The notes under the pieces were generated by a model. It was not told the origin of the DNA. It saw only the letters and a list, made by a program, of their open reading frames with translations, and searched no databases. A stretch of DNA of 7,529 bases, taken from an uncultured Collinsella sp. GTDB lineage: Bacteria > Actinomycetota > Coriobacteriia > Coriobacteriales > Coriobacteriaceae. Positions 1 to 6,372 of the stretch are shown here, piece after piece. A program made the translations under genes and the position numbers. The DNA lies in NCBI GenBank assembly GCA_902478885.1, contig CABSMS010000094.1, positions 1 to 7,529 on the forward strand, in the 5' to 3' direction. Numbering within the stretch: the first letter of the stretch is position 1; every line of letters starts with the position of its first letter.

Positions 1-44
1 CACAAGGCTATTCGTCGGCAGCGTCAGATGTGTATAAGAGACAG
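1..44 (+). other. Residual Illumina/Nextera adapter (artefact)
   Basis: Bases 12-44 match the Nextera read-1 transposase adapter, starting TCGTCGGCAGCGTC and ending in the mosaic end AGATGTGTATAAGAGACAG. Bases 4-11 (AAGGCTAT) sit exactly where an 8-nt i5 index belongs and match, from memory, a Nextera XT index; bases 1-3 (CAC) fit the last bases of the P5 oligo. Genomic sequence begins at about base 45, in the middle of nrdD. The stretch is untrimmed library sequence at a contig end, not part of the genome. Confidence 0.97.
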
Positions 45-45
45 G

Positions 46-1584
46 CTTGTCGATCGTCTCGCCCTTCTTCAGGCGGGCGAGGGCGCCGTACTGCCAAAGA
101 ATCGGTGCGGCATCCGAAAGCGTACCCATCAGACGCTCATGACGGCACAGCAGGGCGCGGTGGCACAGCTCAAGGCGCTCGTCGAAGATCTTCCAGAACT
201 TGTCCATGTCCTGATGCGAGCTCAGCGCGACATCGGGCAGGTTGATGGTCACAACGCCCTGGTTAAAGCGACCGTAGTACTTGGGCTTGTTCGGGTCATA
301 GTTCAGCGCGTTGGCCACGTTGTTAAATCCGTTACCGGAGCGGTCGGGCGTCAGGAAGCTGCGACAACCCATGCAGGTATAGCAGTCGCCGTTGCCCGCG
401 GTCTCGCCCTTCGACAGCTTGAGCTCGCGCATCTTCTTCTCGGAGATGTAGTCGGGCACCATGCGCTTGGCGGTGCACTTAGCAGCCAGCTGGGTCAGGT
501 AGAAGTACGGGGAATTCTCGTGAACGTTATCGTCCTCGAGTACATAGATGAGCTTGGGGAATGCCGGGGTAATCCACACGCCGGCCTCGTTCTTAACGCC
601 CTCGTAGCGCTGGCGAAGCGTCTCCTCCACGATCATGGCAAGGTCGTGCTTCTCCTGAGGCGTACGGGCCTCGTTAAGATACATAAAGACCGTCACGAAC
701 GGCGCCTGGCCGTTGGTGGTCATAAGAGTTACGACCTGATACTGAATCGTCTGAACGCCGCGACGGATCTCGTCACGCAGGCGGTCCTCAACAACCTCGC
801 GGACCTTTTCGGGAGATGCGGAAACGCCGAGCTCCTCGAGCTCGCGGGCGACCTCGCCGCGAATCTTTTGACGGCTCACCTCGACGAACGGGGCAAGATG
901 GGTCAACGAAATCGACTGGCCACCGTACTGGGAGGAAGCAACCTGGGCGATGATCTGCGTCGCGATGTTGCAGGCGGTCGAGAAGCTGTGCGGCTTCTCA
1001 ATCAGCGTGCCCGAGATAACAGTACCGTTCTGGAGCATATCCTCCAGGTTCACCAGGTCGCAGTTATGCATGTGCTGGGCAAAGTAGTCCGAATCATGGA
1101 AGTGAATCAGACCCTCATTGTGAGCATCCACAATCTCCTGGGGCAGCAGCACACGCTGGGTCAGGTCCTTGGAGATCTCGCCGGCCATGTAGTCACGCTG
1201 AACGGAATTGACGGTCGGGTTCTTGTTGGAGTTCTCCTGCTTAACCTCTTCGTTATTGCACTCAATCAGCGACAAAATCTTGTCGTCGGTCGTGTTCTTC
1301 TGGCGCTTCAGGCTCTGAACATAGCGATAGATGATGTAATGGCGAGCGACCTCGTAGCAGTCGAGGCGCATGATCTCGTCCTCGACCAAATCCTGGATCT
1401 CCTCGACCGACACGGTGTGGCCCGCGTTCTCGCATGCCTCGGCGACGTTTTGCGCCGCGTAAACCACCTGGCGGTCGGTAAGACGAGAGCTCTCCTCGAC
1501 CTCCAAGTTTGCGGCGCGGATGGCATTGACGATCTTATCGATGTCAAAGACAACCTCGGTGCCGCTGCGCTTGATGATCTTCAT
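46..1584 (-). CDS. nrdD: Anaerobic ribonucleoside-triphosphate reductase NrdD (3' end missing)
   Basis: Class III ribonucleotide reductase large subunit. It reduces ribonucleoside triphosphates to deoxyribonucleotides without oxygen, using a glycyl radical installed by the activase NrdG. The visible 513 residues start MKIIKRSGTE and open with an ATP-cone domain (about residues 3-92), the allosteric dATP/ATP sensor. The catalytic barrel follows, with HDSD at 163-166, MHNC at 172-175 and MGCRSFL at 405-411. By family knowledge, C175 and C407 fit the cysteines of the reductase active site, C407 being the likely thiyl position. Family members are usually 700 residues or more, so the C-terminal zinc site and glycyl-radical loop are lost at the contig end, as is any adjacent nrdG. 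The frame stays open through the adapter, so there is no natural stop. The ATG at 1584 is preceded by AAAGAGG with 7 nt spacing. A promoter with NrdR boxes lies about 220 nt upstream. Confidence 0.96.
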
Positions 1585-1805
1585 CCTCTTGCCTCTTTCG
1601 CATCGTAGCCTCATCGCGCTTCAGAGCCAAACGATGCCCGGCAGGGCTTGCCCCTGTCTTGCGGCGCCGTCGCGCAATCTGTGTTCTCGATAAACCATAA
1701 GCCTCCATGCGGACATTCCCTGGAGCCGATCAAGCGGCTCAAGGACACGTTCAAAAGAGGCAGTTAAGGTCTTCGTTCTCTGTCCGCCATCTATCATACG
1801 ACAAA
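1585..1805 (-). other. Long 5' leader of nrdD
   Basis: About 220 nt lie between the predicted transcription start and the nrdD ATG. A hairpin with a perfect 6-bp stem (1723-1728 with 1735-1740, 6-nt loop) and a weaker one (1642-1646 with 1652-1656) are visible. I recognise no riboswitch class. A minus-strand frame of up to 63 codons (1812 to a stop at 1621) spans most of the leader, but its first ATG falls in the predicted -10 region, it uses several AGA/AGG/CGA codons, and no convincing ribosome site precedes its internal ATGs. I therefore do not call it a gene. Confidence 0.45.
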
Positions 1806-1809
1806 GAGG

Positions 1810-1825
1810 CATCTATATCCTGTAT
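1810..1825 (-). promoter_or_regulatory. Second, weaker NrdR box
   Basis: Read on the minus strand this is ATACAGGATATAGATG. It keeps the core of the NrdR consensus (acaCwAtATaTwGtgt), about 10 of 16 positions. Its centre is 32 bp, three helical turns, from the stronger box at 1842-1857, the usual geometry of paired NrdR sites. It overlaps the predicted -10 of nrdD, so binding there would block the promoter. Alone it would not be convincing; the spacing supports it. Confidence 0.55.
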
Positions 1826-1841
1826 TCTTTTTTTAGGTCAA
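1812..1841 (-). promoter_or_regulatory. Predicted sigma-70-type promoter of nrdD
   Basis: On the minus strand, TTGACC (1841-1836, 5 of 6 matches to the -35 consensus) is followed after 18 nt by TATAGA (1817-1812) as a -10; an ATATAG register gives a 17-nt spacer. The spacer starts with an A-rich run. Transcription would start near 1805. The two NrdR boxes flank and overlap these elements, which supports the promoter call. Confidence 0.6.
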
Positions 1842-1857
1842 ACACAACATATAGTGT
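1842..1857 (-). promoter_or_regulatory. NrdR box upstream of nrdD
   Basis: On the minus strand this 16-mer is ACACTATATGTTGTGT, which fits the NrdR consensus (acaCwAtATaTwGtgt) at 15 of 16 positions. NrdR is the zinc-finger/ATP-cone repressor of bacterial ribonucleotide reductase genes. The site lies directly upstream of the predicted -35 of nrdD and pairs with a weaker box 32 bp downstream. Repression when dATP is plentiful is inferred from the known NrdR mechanism. The nrdR gene itself is not in this window. Confidence 0.82.
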
Positions 1858-2058
1858 TTCAGCAGGTCAAAGCAATTGGTCATTTTGCAGACGCATTAAA
1901 AATGAGGGGTATTTGACAAGTCGGTAAAACGTTACCAACACGGCTACCTGCATGGCAGTTATAAAACCCCCTTAGTCAAGCCGCTGACAAATCCTACCAA
2001 AACCAAGCCGCTCACGCCAAAAGAATCCAAAAGATTATGCTTGACCAACATGTTGCGG
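1858..2058. other. Non-coding spacer with short repeats and A-tracts
   Basis: No credible gene is visible between the nrdD control region and the large inverted repeat. The stretch holds a small inverted repeat GGTAA-AACG-TTACC (1923-1936), two copies of CAAGCCGCT (1977-1985 and 2004-2012), a 10-bp-period repeat of CCAAAAGA (2017-2024 and 2027-2034), A-tracts roughly in helical phase (near 1999, 2019 and 2029), and the palindrome CAACATGTTG (2046-2055). A 30-codon minus-strand frame beginning at the palindrome's ATG has no ribosome-binding site. It may hold upstream control sequence for nrdD, or the decayed end of the preceding transcript. Confidence 0.4.
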
Positions 2059-2138
2059 TCGAATGCCGGCGGACGGAGCGACGGGACTGCAAACGCTCGG
2101 AAGACTACAGCCCCGGCACCCCGTCCGCCGGCATTCGA
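2059..2138. repeat. Perfect 18-bp inverted repeat enclosing 44 nt
   Basis: The arm TCGAATGCCGGCGGACGG (2059-2076) is repeated as its exact reverse complement at 2121-2138. The 44-nt interior can fold further: GGGACTG (2083-2089) and CAGCCCC (2108-2114) pair with one mismatch. On the minus strand the structure begins 11 nt after the stop of the membrane-protein gene, so it is in the right place for a 3' end or RNA-stabilising structure. No U-run follows either arm, and the loop is long, so it is not a standard intrinsic terminator. The arm core ATGCCGGCGG also occurs in the terminator at 2652-2677. Confidence 0.9.
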
Positions 2139-2149
2139 TAGGCGAGGAG

Positions 2150-2620
2150 CTATTTCTTCTCTTCGCGAGCTATCATGCGGCCGAGAGCCGCTGTAAAAGG
2201 ATCGAGCAGCACGCCGGCGATAACCACAAAAGCCCATCCCTTTGTGACAAGGCCTGCCCAACGCGCGAAGAACGTACGACCTTCAATCGTTCCGAATCCT
2301 CCCTGGAAGGCAATCTCGCCAAAACCGATTACCATAAAAAGGAGCGTGGCACCGATGACCGTACCGGCGATCTTGTGTGATGCGCTCCCCTGCTCAAAAC
2401 CAAAAAAGTCCAGGCACATACCAACCGTTTTGCCAAACAGTGGGAGTGCACTCAAAACCTCGGCGATCACCGTGGCCACGATGAGTTGTCCCCAAAAGCC
2501 CGTGGGGCTCGTCAGATCCAAGCCAGACGCCCCTTCAATGATGGGGAGAAACGCGCAGAGCAATAGCGGGTTAAAGAAGCCATTGAGAATGCCGATGACG
2601 CGGCCGACAGGGAGCTTCAT
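2150..2620 (-). CDS. Small integral membrane protein, function unknown
   Basis: This 156-residue protein has about four hydrophobic segments (roughly residues 8-27, 45-63, 83-102 and 126-145) and a charged tail, AREEKK, that is probably cytoplasmic. Between segments are polar turns such as FGKTVG and FQGGFGTIEGR. I recognise no catalytic motif and cannot name a family. The ATG at 2620 is preceded by GAAAGG about 8 nt upstream, a reasonable ribosome site. It follows the MFS gene in the same direction, but an intrinsic terminator lies between them and no clear promoter is visible in the gap. It may be expressed by read-through or from a promoter I cannot see. A part in transport with the upstream MFS protein is possible but unsupported. 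Confidence 0.8.
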   Translation of the reverse strand: MKLPVGRVIGILNGFFNPLLLCAFLPIIEGASGLDLTSPTGFWGQLIVATVIAEVLSALPLFGKTVGMCLDFFGFEQGSASHKIAGTVIGATLLFMVIGFGEIAFQGGFGTIEGRTFFARWAGLVTKGWAFVVIAGVLLDPFTAALGRMIAREEKK

Positions 2621-2644
2621 AGCCTACCTTTCAGAACAATTGAT

Positions 2645-2677
2645 AGAAAGAGGGCCGCCGGCATATGTCGGCGGCCC
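2645..2677 (-). terminator. Intrinsic terminator after the MFS gene
   Basis: A perfect 9-bp GC-only stem (GGGCCGCCG at 2652-2660 with CGGCGGCCC at 2669-2677, 8-nt loop) is followed on the minus strand by the U-rich TCTTTCT. It lies 40 nt past the MFS stop codon and ends the acyl-module operon. The U-tract is imperfect, so some read-through into the membrane-protein gene is likely. Confidence 0.72.
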
Positions 2678-2717
2678 CGATAAAACATGATGTGCGGCAA
2701 AGCAACTACTCGAGCGG

Positions 2718-3917
2718 CTACTCTGCCTCGCCGCTGGCCGCCATCTTTTCGGCCTCGGCGAGCTGCGCCGGAGTCAGCTTGCGATACTTAATGGCGCCAA
2801 AGACGACACAAGCCGCACAGACAATCATGCCGGCGATGAACTTCTGGTCAATCGTTGCACCAAACGGCGACGTCACGGCCTCAAACACAATGGGAGACAG
2901 CGCCATACCAAAGTTGATGCCCGCCATGCCAATGGCGAGGTTAAACGCACGTCCCTCGGGGGCAGAGTTGCCGGCGGCAAAATTGCCCTCCAGCGGCACG
3001 TAGGTCTCCTTGCCCAGCGCAACGACAAAGCCCGCAACGCACAGCACCATAAAGGCGGGCGCAACCAGCGTCAGGCCCAGGCCAACGAGCGTCACGCCCC
3101 ACGCGATCGGCATAGCCAGGTTCTTGAACTTGGCAAACAGCGGGCCCACCAAAAGACCAGCTGCAATACCGGCAACGGTCATAACGGTAGAGGCAAGACC
3201 GGCCTCCACGGTACCGCCAAATCCGCGACCCACAACAAGCAGCGAAACGTTGGAGCTGAAGAGCTGGAACGTGAGTACGAACACGAAGCTCATGAGCGTG
3301 ATAATCGCGACCTCTTTAGGCATATTGGCAAACACGTTGACTTTGCGCTTGGGCTCAAGATGGCCCTCGGGAAGGCAAACAGCCTCAATGACGATAAACA
3401 CGATCATGATAAAGTACGCCGCATAGCTGTGGAACCACTCGGCAGAACCCAAGATGCCGGAAACCATCGTCCAGATAATGCCGCCAAGTGCGACAAAAGT
3501 GGAGTAGATGCCCATGACAAACGAGCGCTGCTTTCCGCCAAAGTAATCCGCGATAAGAGCGTCCGTTGAATTCTGCACGGCGCCGAGACCAAGGCCCATG
3601 ACAGCAGAAGCCGCTAAGACCTGGCCGAGCGAGTCGTGGAACACCAGCACCGAGGCGCCTGCCAGCATCACGATAACGTGACCGACAAGCGTCGTCTTCT
3701 TCTTGGACACGCGAGAGGCAAGCTGTGAAGAGACGAGCATGGCGGACAGTGCCATCATCAACGGGATGATGCCGATGATCATCTGGACGGCAGCGATATT
3801 TTCGTCGGGAAACGCCGCCGCGACAGAGGCCACGATGGGGACGGGCACCAACATGCCCATAATGCACATGGCGGCAGCATAAATGCCCACCAGGTACTTG
3901 ATCTTGGTTTTATCCAT
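2718..3917 (-). CDS. Major facilitator superfamily (MFS) transporter
   Basis: This 399-residue protein has twelve predicted membrane helices in two sets of six, with a charged central loop near residues 184-202 (LEPKRK). The loop after helix 2 carries SSQLASRVSKKK (63-74), a degenerate form of the MFS motif A. It probably moves a small organic compound across the cytoplasmic membrane, driven by an ion gradient. The substrate cannot be read from sequence. The ATG at 3917 follows AAGGATGG, with AAGGA 6 nt before the start. It is the last gene of the thiolase-DUF35-ACP-transacylase-kinase run, 74 nt behind the kinase, with a possible attenuator in the gap. Its position suggests import of the carboxylate substrate or export of the product. 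A GC-rich terminator follows. Confidence 0.9.
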   Translation of the reverse strand: MDKTKIKYLVGIYAAAMCIMGMLVPVPIVASVAAAFPDENIAAVQMIIGIIPLMMALSAMLVSSQLASRVSKKKTTLVGHVIVMLAGASVLVFHDSLGQVLAASAVMGLGLGAVQNSTDALIADYFGGKQRSFVMGIYSTFVALGGIIWTMVSGILGSAEWFHSYAAYFIMIVFIVIEAVCLPEGHLEPKRKVNVFANMPKEVAIITLMSFVFVLTFQLFSSNVSLLVVGRGFGGTVEAGLASTVMTVAGIAAGLLVGPLFAKFKNLAMPIAWGVTLVGLGLTLVAPAFMVLCVAGFVVALGKETYVPLEGNFAAGNSAPEGRAFNLAIGMAGINFGMALSPIVFEAVTSPFGATIDQKFIAGMIVCAACVVFGAIKYRKLTPAQLAEAEKMAASGEAE

Positions 3918-3938
3918 GATCCATCCTTACACTTAGAG

Positions 3939-3978
3939 AAAAAGGTCGGAGCGGCCAGGCATCACCAGCGGCCGCCCC
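3939..3978 (-). terminator. Possible attenuator hairpin between kinase and MFS genes
   Basis: On the minus strand GGGGCGGCC (3978-3970) can pair with GGCCGCTCC (3956-3948), nine base pairs including one G-U, with a 13-nt loop. After four bases (GACC) a run of five U residues follows (3943-3939). It starts 13 nt after the kinase stop codon. The gap before the U-tract makes it weaker than a full terminator, so it may only reduce transcription of the transporter gene. Confidence 0.5.
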
Positions 3979-3991
3979 AAACACAGCACTA

Positions 3992-5104
3992 TTAGCCGTT
4001 AAATCCGGTGAACACGGGTTCTCCGCTGTACACGAGCGCTTCCTCGACACCATCGAGCACGCGACAGGCACCAGCGGCCATAGCCTCGAGCTCAAACTCG
4101 CCCGGATAGGCAGACACGGGGGCGATCCAAGAGCAGCATTCCTCAATCGAGGCAACGAGCTCCTTGCTGTGGACCATGCCGCCTCCGAGCAAGATGCCGT
4201 CGACGTCGCCCTTCAGCACACAAGCCATCTCGCCAATCCACTTGCAGATTTGGTAGACCATTGCATCCCAGGCGCGAGCCGCAGCCTTATCGCCCGCAGC
4301 GGCGCGATCGCACACCTCGATGGCATCGGACGTACCCAAAAGGTCAACGAAGCCACCGGTCTTCATGCAATGGGCGCGGGCAACGTCGAGACCATGCTCT
4401 GCCGTATACTTCGCGACCTCGATCGCGGGAACCGATCCGCAGCGCGTCGGCGCCATGGGACCCTCGCCGCCAACGATGTCGTTGCCGTCCACCATCTTGC
4501 CCTTAAGATGAGCCGAGATAGAGATGCCGCCGCCGATATGGCAAACAATGAAGTTGCACTCATCATAGGGGCGACCGAGCTTTGCCGCATGGCGGATGGC
4601 GGTCTCTTTGAGATTAAGGGCGTGCAGGTGCACGTTTCGATACACGCCCTTAATGCCCGTCATACGTGCGAGGTCGCACAGCTCGTCGGTATCGGGAGGA
4701 TTCACCACAAAAGAGGGCTTTCCCGTCTTTGAGGCGAACTCATGAGCAATCTGGGGGCCCAACTGCGCCGGGTGCTGAATGCCGTTCGCACCGACGCGGG
4801 CATGCTCGAGCATGACCTCATTGATGGCATACGTGCCGCCGGGCAGCGAAAGCAAGCCGCCGCCGCGACCGACAAATGCATCAAAGTCCTTGAGCTTCAG
4901 GCTCGCCTCCCCCAGTGCTCCAAGAATCAGATCGCAGCGATACGGCATCTGAGCCGAAACCCCATCGAACTGGGCAAGGTCCTTCGCATCGTGCGCAACG
5001 TTCTTGCTGAGCTTGCACTCATCGCCCTCAAAAACGCCCACCTTCGTGGAAGTGGAACCCGGGTTGATTACCAGGACGCGCCAAGGAGTCTTTTTATCGG
5101 ACAT
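3992..5104 (-). CDS. buk: Acyl kinase of the butyrate kinase family
   Basis: A member of the acetokinase/ASKHA family that interconverts acyl phosphate plus ADP with a carboxylate plus ATP. The 370 residues carry the family landmarks: INPGSTSTK (13-21) for phosphate binding, GRGGG (79-83), HIGGGIS (189-195), GEGPMAPTRCG (213-223), LLGTSD (255-260) and LLGGG (305-309). These place it with butyrate kinases rather than acetate kinases, and its length is slightly above the usual 355 or so. Several places differ from clostridial Buk as I remember it: HPAQLG (111-116) instead of HASNLG, APTRCGSVP where PER.G.LP is usual, and LGGGMVHS where TGGIAY is usual. The substrate may therefore not be butyrate. 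The ATG at 5104 is 3 nt past the transacylase stop, with AAGGAGG inside that gene's last codons, so the two are translationally coupled. It should act on the acyl phosphate made by its neighbour. Confidence 0.9.
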   Translation of the reverse strand: MSDKKTPWRVLVINPGSTSTKVGVFEGDECKLSKNVAHDAKDLAQFDGVSAQMPYRCDLILGALGEASLKLKDFDAFVGRGGGLLSLPGGTYAINEVMLEHARVGANGIQHPAQLGPQIAHEFASKTGKPSFVVNPPDTDELCDLARMTGIKGVYRNVHLHALNLKETAIRHAAKLGRPYDECNFIVCHIGGGISISAHLKGKMVDGNDIVGGEGPMAPTRCGSVPAIEVAKYTAEHGLDVARAHCMKTGGFVDLLGTSDAIEVCDRAAAGDKAAARAWDAMVYQICKWIGEMACVLKGDVDGILLGGGMVHSKELVASIEECCSWIAPVSAYPGEFELEAMAAGACRVLDGVEEALVYSGEPVFTGFNG

Positions 5105-5107
5105 ACC

Positions 5108-6115
5108 TTAAGCCTCCTTAAGCGCCTGGGCGCGCACGCAGCTCATCACCACGTTGCCGACGATCTCGTCGACGGGCGCAGAGCGCGAGCAATCGCACAC
5201 GATCTTCTTGAAGCCTTGAAGCATGGGGCCGTAGGCATTGGCACCGGTCAGATTCTGGATGATCTTGACGCCGATATTGCCCACGTTGATATCGGGCCAG
5301 ATGACCACGTTGGCTTGGCCCGCAACAGCGGACTCACGATGTACCTTCTTGGCCGCAACCTTGGGGTTAATCGCCGAATCAAACTGGAACTCGCCGTCGA
5401 TGGCAAGGTCGGGACGGCGATCGTTGGCAATCTCGCGAGCGCGACGTACCTTGTCGACAAGCTCGTTATCCATCGAACCGTCAGTCGAATGCGAAAGCAG
5501 CGCGCAACGGATATCCCATCCGGTCAGCGAACGCACCGTTTCGCTCGACGAAATCGCAATCGAGGCAAGCTCTTCGCTCGTGGGGTCAACGCAAACGGCG
5601 GAATCGCCAAAAGCCAAAAGGCCGCCTTCGCCGCCGTTCCAGTTGGGAATGTCGGCGATACCGCACGAGCTCACGGTGTCCACCCCGTTGGCAAGGCCGA
5701 CGATGGTCTGTCCCGCTAGGATGATGTCGCCCGTGGCGTTATCGATGCCGGCGAACATAACGTCGACATCGCCGAGCACCTGCAAAATCAGGGCGCGCTC
5801 AAGCGGACGCGTCATACGGCGCGCAGCGCCCTTGGGCTTAAACTTGCAATCCGGATGCGAAAGGTAGCGCTCACAGCAGGCGGCGTTCGCCTCCTCGTCG
5901 GTCACATCGACAATCTCGATACCGTCAAGGGAGATGCCGCGCTCATCGGCAAGCTCCTTGAGCTTACCGCCGTCGCCGACCAGCACACATTCGGCGAGAC
6001 GCTCGGCAGCGATCTTTGCGACCGCCTGCATCATGGTCTCGTTTTCGCCCTCGGGAAAAGCAACGCGCATAGGCTTGGCGGCAGCCTGCTCGCGCAGGGT
6101 CTGCATCAGGTCCAT
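5108..6115 (-). CDS. pta: Phosphate acyltransferase (Pta/Ptb family)
   Basis: Phosphotransacylase that exchanges CoA for phosphate on an acyl group, producing or consuming acyl phosphate. The 335 residues match the Pta type in length and pattern: FPEGEN (20-25), a TVSSCGIADI segment (147-156) like the Pta TVSS region, SHSTDGSM (208-215) at the place of the STKGS motif, IDGEFQFDSAINPKVAAKK (239-257), WPDINVGNIG (273-282), and SR at 310-311, which fits the Ser-Arg pair used by methanogen Pta. Chain-length specificity cannot be read; next to a butyrate-kinase-family gene it may act on butyryl or another acyl group. The ATG at 6115 follows GGAG 8 nt upstream, overlapping the last codons of the acyl carrier protein gene, which stops 5 nt earlier. 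A second ATG three codons in (6106) is possible. The tight link to an ACP raises the option that acyl-ACP is a substrate, as for the related PlsX. Confidence 0.88.
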   Translation of the reverse strand: MDLMQTLREQAAAKPMRVAFPEGENETMMQAVAKIAAERLAECVLVGDGGKLKELADERGISLDGIEIVDVTDEEANAACCERYLSHPDCKFKPKGAARRMTRPLERALILQVLGDVDVMFAGIDNATGDIILAGQTIVGLANGVDTVSSCGIADIPNWNGGEGGLLAFGDSAVCVDPTSEELASIAISSSETVRSLTGWDIRCALLSHSTDGSMDNELVDKVRRAREIANDRRPDLAIDGEFQFDSAINPKVAAKKVHRESAVAGQANVVIWPDINVGNIGVKIIQNLTGANAYGPMLQGFKKIVCDCSRSAPVDEIVGNVVMSCVRAQALKEA

Positions 6116-6120
6116 GGCAG

Positions 6121-6354
6121 TTACTCCATCTCTTCGGCAGTACGCTCGATAAGCTCGCCGATGGTCTTCATGACCATGACCTCGCGAACGGGAACCTCGG
6201 CATCGAGTTCGTTCTCGATCATGGAGGTCAGCGCGATCATCTTCATCGAGCCCTTGCCCAGGGTCTCAAACGTCGTCTCAGGGGTCACATCGCCGTCATA
6301 GTTGTAGGCGGACTTGGCAAAATCGCAGATCTGCTGAGTAAGTTCTTCGTTCAT
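6121..6354 (-). CDS. Acyl carrier protein, stand-alone
   Basis: A 77-residue acidic protein with the ACP pattern: helix I, then TFETLGKGSMKM with the presumed phosphopantetheine serine at Ser36 in helix II, then IENELDAEVPV. The usual DSL is replaced by GSM, but the serine position and helix pattern are kept, so it is probably modified to the holo form and carries an acyl thioester. I chose the ATG at 6354 (MNEELTQQ) because it has AAAGG about 8 nt upstream and gives normal ACP length; a GTG at 6390 in frame lies inside a hairpin stem. It sits between the DUF35 gene and the transacylase, away from any fatty acid synthesis genes in view, so it is more likely a dedicated carrier than the housekeeping AcpP. 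It could also be a peptidyl-type carrier of another pathway. Confidence 0.85.
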   Translation of the reverse strand: MNEELTQQICDFAKSAYNYDGDVTPETTFETLGKGSMKMIALTSMIENELDAEVPVREVMVMKTIGELIERTAEEME

Positions 6355-6372
6355 GATGGTGCCTTTCAATCG

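Noticed and set aside
28..1608. A 526-codon plus-strand open frame
   Set aside because: It is antisense to nrdD over its whole length, begins inside the adapter, and its product resembles no protein. The minus-strand frame gives a clear NrdD. Long antisense frames are common in GC-rich DNA.
1923..1936. GGTAA-AACG-TTACC as a LacI-family or catabolite operator
   Set aside because: The symmetry is not centred on the CG as in those operators, and no nearby promoter or regulator gene supports it.
2059..2138. Inverted repeat as an insertion-sequence end pair or standard terminator
   Set aside because: There is no transposase or room for one between the arms, no target duplication that I can see, and no U-run after either arm.
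1959..2261. A 100-codon minus-strand frame, and its last 30 codons as a hydrophobic peptide
   Set aside because: Its 5' half overlaps the membrane-protein gene in another frame and passes through the inverted repeat. The internal ATG at the CAACATGTTG palindrome has no Shine-Dalgarno site.
2063..2690. Two overlapping plus-strand frames (105 and 171 codons)
   Set aside because: They cover the inverted repeat and the complement of the membrane-protein gene; the products are proline/serine/lysine-rich without domains, typical of shadow frames.
4742..5719. A 325-codon plus-strand open frame
   Set aside because: It runs antisense across the kinase and transacylase genes, has no ribosome site or recognisable domain, and is explained by codon bias of the real genes.
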